From contig CALXJN010000040.1 in NCBI GenBank assembly GCA_944388635.1, positions 1 to 23,230 on the forward strand: 23,230 bases of DNA, in the 5' to 3' direction. Numbering within the stretch: the stretch's first letter is position 1; each line of letters starts with the position of its first letter. The notes under the pieces were generated by a model, which was not told the DNA's origin, searched no databases, and saw only the letters and a program-made list of their open reading frames with translations. The position numbers were made by a program, and so were the translations under genes. The DNA is from an uncultured Clostridia bacterium (GTDB lineage Bacteria; Bacillota; Clostridia; TANB77; CAG-508). This document shows, piece by piece, positions 20,747 to 23,230 of this stretch.

Positions 20747-22739
20747 ATGAACTTAGAAGGAAGATTATTAGGAAATAGATATGAAATATTAGAAAAAATA
20801 GGAAATCGGTGGAATGGCAACTGTGTATAAGGCAAAATGCCATGTATTAAATAGATATGTTGCTGTAAAAGTTTTAAAAGACGAATTTACAACAGATGAA
20901 GAATTTATAAAAAGATTTAATACAGAAGCACAAGCTGTCGCAAGTTTAACACATCCCAATATTGTATCAGTATATGATGTAGGACATGAGGGAGACTTGT
21001 ATTATATCGTAATGGAATTAATACAAGGAAAAACATTAAAAGAAATTATCGTAGCTGACGGAGCATTAAGTTGGAAATGGAGTGTAAATGTTGCAATTCA
21101 AATAGCGTCAGCATTAGAGACAGCTCATAAAAACAATATAATTCATAGAGATATTAAGCCACATAATATAATTATTACAGAAGACGGAATTGCAAAAGTA
21201 ACAGACTTTGGAATTGCAAAATCTGTTTCAAATTCTACAATAACAGCATTTGGAACAACACTTGGTTCAGTACATTATTTTTCACCAGAACACGCAAGAG
21301 GAGGATATACAGATGCAAAATCAGACCTTTATTCATTAGGTGTAGTTTTGTACGAGATGTTAACAGGTAAAGTTCCATTTGATGCAGATACACCAGTATC
21401 AGTTGCTTTAAAGCATATGCAAGAAGAACCAGTAGAACCAATAAAACTAAACCCAGCAATACCTACTGCTGTAAATAAAATAGTTTTAAAAGCAATGAAG
21501 AAAGATCCAAACTTTAGATATCAAAATGCAACAGAAATGCTAAAAGATTTAACACTTGCATTAAAAAATCCAGACGGAGATTTTGTGAAATCGGAAATGG
21601 CAACAAACGAATTCCCAACTCAAGTTATACCAACACTTGAGAAAAAGAATATAGAAGAAAAGATTAAGCAAAAGGATGCAGAAAGTGGAAAGAAGAAAAA
21701 GAAAGAAAACTTTTTTACAAAACATAAAAACCTTACAATAGTTATAGTGCTTCTAATATTATTTGCATTAAGTTTAGGTGGAACAATACTTGGATTTAAC
21801 TTAACAAGGTCAAAGGATATACAAATACCAAATTTAGTTGGAAAAACGATTGAAGAAGTTGAAAATGCATTAAAAGATACCAAACTTACTTATGAAGTTG
21901 CAGAAGAAAAATATGATGTAGAAGTAGATGCAGGACTTGTAATATCACAAACTCCAGAATATAGAGAAAACTATACTATAAAAGAAGATACAAAAATAGA
22001 ATTAGTTGTAAGTTTAGGACAAAAACTAACAATAGTTCCTAAAGTTACAGGAATGACAGAAGAGGAAGCAACTAAAAAATTAGAAGAAAGTGACTTAGAA
22101 GTAGTTGTAAATGAAGAATTTAATGATAAAGTAGAAGCTGGATATGTAATATCACAAGATGTAGATCCAGAAACAGAAGTAGGAGCAGGCTCTACTGTTA
22201 CAATAACTGTAAGTAAAGGAATAGAAACATCTACAGTGCCAAATGTTATTGGAAAATCAGAAGAAGATGCTAAAAAAGAACTAGAATCAGCAGGACTCAC
22301 AGTTAGTGCAACACTTACAGAAGAAGACAGAACAAAAGACAACGGAGTAGTAATAAAACAAAGCTTAGAAGCTGGTTCAACAGTCCCAAAAGGCTCAACA
22401 ATGACAATAACAGTAAACAAGATACAACAACTAAAAGCTGCAACAGTAAGGGTTAATGTAAAATCGATAAGAAAGTATGAGCCAGAATATGAAGAAGTAG
22501 AAAATAAAGTAACTAATACAATAGATGAAATACAAGTTAAGCCAGAAAAGGTAAGAGTAAAAGTTGTAGTAGATGATAAAGATACTATTATAAATGAAGA
22601 GTGCTTTGAAGATGAAACAAATATAAGTAAAGAAATATCAGGAATAGGAACAGTAACTATTAAGTTATATATTAACGATATATATGAAGGAACAAAAGAA
22701 CTAAATTTTAATAATCAAACAGAAATAGCATTTGAATAA
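20747..22739 (+). CDS. prkC: PASTA-domain Ser/Thr protein kinase PrkC (Stk1), requires +1 frameshift at CGG
   Basis: PrkC senses peptidoglycan fragments and phosphorylates growth, division and germination proteins. The first 20 codons, from the ATG at 20747, encode LLGNRYEILEKIGN; then comes CGG. Skipping the C at 20807 gives GGT GGA ATG and the P-loop IGNGGMATVYKA. After it come VAVKVLK (ATP-binding Lys), HRDIKPHNII (about 131), DFGIAKS and GSVHYFSPEHARGG, a basic juxtamembrane segment, one TM helix (about 328-350), three PASTA repeats (IPNLVGKTIEEVE, VPKVTGMTEEEA, VPNVIGKSEEDA) and a ~100-residue C-terminal domain I do not recognise. Total is about 663 aa. AAAGGA lies upstream. rsgA, the usual next gene, is absent. 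Without the shift translation ends 8 codons after the site's start. Confidence 0.85.
20807..20809 (+). other. +1 frameshift site 4: CGG in prkC
   Basis: Zero frame reads AAT CGG TGG AAT and reaches TAA at 20828-20830. Skipping the C at 20807 gives AAT GGT GGA ATG, the kinase Gly-rich loop. Confidence 0.85.
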
Positions 22740-22744
22740 AAATG

Positions 22745-22790
22745 AAGGTTGTCAAGAAGAAGACTAATCTAGATTGACAACCTTTCTTAT
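22745..22790 (+). terminator. Rho-independent terminator after prkC
   Basis: AAGGTTGTCAA at 22745-22755 pairs perfectly with TTGACAACCTT at 22774-22784, then TCTTATTTTT follows. Confidence 0.85.
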
Positions 22791-22840
22791 TTTTACAAAT
22801 TTAGATTGTGTTTAAATCGCAAATGCAAAAATTAAATAAA

Positions 22841-22986
22841 AAGAATATGAGATATTTAATTTTAAGTTATCCGCACAGCGAACAACGGAGCTGAAAGCGA
22901 CGGCGAATGGGGCAGACTTCATATAAATTTATTTTATAAGTCTGCCCCAGTAAGGATAACGACAAAATTCAATATCTCATATTCTT
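22841..22986 (+). ncRNA. Candidate structured RNA or palindromic element, copy 2
   Basis: This is the second copy of the element at 18675-18822. The outer stem is 23 bp with one mismatch (22841-22863 with 22964-22986). A further stem is GTTATCC (22866-22872) with GGATAAC (22954-22960). The inner hairpin is GGGGCAGACTT (22909-22919) with AAGTCTGCCCC (22938-22948). The internal sequence from CAGCGAACAACGGAGCTG onward is nearly identical to copy 1. The terminator of prkC separates it from the operon, and no promoter is obvious directly upstream. Confidence 0.65.
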
Positions 22987-23000
22987 GTAGTAGAAATTAG

Positions 23001-23025
23001 AAATGCGATTTAAAAGCATTTTTTT
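23001..23025 (+). terminator. Weak possible terminator between element copy 2 and feoB
   Basis: AAATGC at 23001-23006 pairs with GCATTT at 23016-23021, followed by a T-run to 23025. The stem is only 6 bp, so this is tentative. The T-run orientation suits plus-strand transcription. Confidence 0.4.
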
Positions 23026-23230
23026 AAAATATTACATTCCAAACCCCGTTGCTTATAAAACAAATCACAACCCCACAAACAGTCGGAAGCAAGAAAGCCA
23101 AAAAAGTCCATTTCAAACTCTTAGTCTCCTTGTAAATTGTAATAAGTGTCGTACTGCAAGGAAAATGTAAAAGCGTAAACAACATCACATTTATACCTGT
23201 AATAAAAGTCCAACCATTAGAAATAAGAAT
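23024..23230 (-). CDS. feoB: FeoB-like ferrous iron transporter, C-terminal fragment
   Basis: On the minus strand an open frame enters from the right edge and stops at TAA (complement of 23024-23026), giving the last 68 residues. It contains a hydrophobic helix followed by LLHFPCSTTLITIYKETKS and then another hydrophobic helix. FeoB proteins end with a helix containing (Y/F)xPCxATxxxIxxETGSxKW, and the sequence here, HFPCSTTLITIYKETKSLKW, fits that. FeoB is a GTPase-linked inner membrane Fe(II) transporter; its G domain would lie outside the window. It is convergent with prkC. Confidence 0.75.
   Translation of the reverse strand: MLISNGWTFITGINVMLFTLLHFPCSTTLITIYKETKSLKWTFLAFLLPTVCGVVICFISNGVWNVIF

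Noticed and set aside
15018..20830. yitT, stp and prkC as three pseudogenes
   Set aside because: Apart from the single C, each gene is intact over its whole length with all motifs, and all disruptions share the same CGG context. Independent decay would give mixed indels and stops.
1..23230. tRNA or rRNA genes, CRISPR arrays, complete insertion sequences, phage genes
   Set aside because: I saw no cloverleaf-like T-loop sequences, regularly spaced repeats, transposase motifs or phage structural genes anywhere in the window.

Overview
The window looks like a chromosomal segment of a very AT-rich, Gram-positive Firmicute, most likely an uncultured anaerobic Clostridia-type organism that can sporulate. 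The signs are strong A/T codon bias with AGA as the main Arg codon, a SleB-type cortex hydrolase, an Asp23/AmaP cluster, an rlmN-stp-prkC operon, and formate-THF ligase under a ZTP riboswitch. Everything here was read by eye; no search, alignment or folding program was run.

Layout. 1-247 is the 3' end of a MurD-like gene. 349-495 is a GC-richer, Asn(AAC)-rich block resembling the template repeat of a diversity-generating retroelement, with no reverse transcriptase in view. 784-1356 is a stand-alone biotin ligase. 1446-5022 is a tight co-directional cluster: asp23-like, amaP, DUF2273, nusB, xseA, xseB and a DUF212/PAP2-like membrane protein. 5019-6855 holds a promoter, ZTP riboswitch, terminator and fhs. 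sleB, rsmD and a coiled-coil gene follow. At 9062-9304 there is a compositionally foreign 80-codon ORF with its own promoter. 9432-14950 carries mfd, a TrmH/SpoU methyltransferase, rnc and an Elp3-like protein that lacks the radical-SAM cysteines. Then come yitT, a HAD hydrolase, recN, and the rlmN-stp-prkC operon. The right edge holds the 3' end of a minus-strand feoB-like gene.

Main discovery. Three conserved genes (yitT, stp, prkC) are each split by a +1 frameshift, and yitT has a second one at its extreme 3' end. In all four places the extra base is a C immediately before a GGN glycine codon, so the zero-frame codon is always CGG. I found no other in-frame CGG in any conserved gene of the window, whereas CGT and CGA are used occasionally. 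This suggests that CGG is not read as arginine in this organism. It may be unassigned or 'hungry' and resolved by +1 frameshifting, or CGGN may be decoded as Gly. Stp and PrkC, a phosphatase/kinase pair, both depend on the event inside their most conserved Gly-Gly motifs.

Second signal. Two copies (18675-18822 and 22841-22986) of a ~147-nt element have nearly invariant internal sequence and covarying stems, which is what a structured RNA or a palindromic mobile element looks like. Other intergenic regions hold a perfect 36-bp inverted repeat, a hairpin pair flanked by 11-bp direct repeats, and a dispersed 30-bp repeat next to two terminators.
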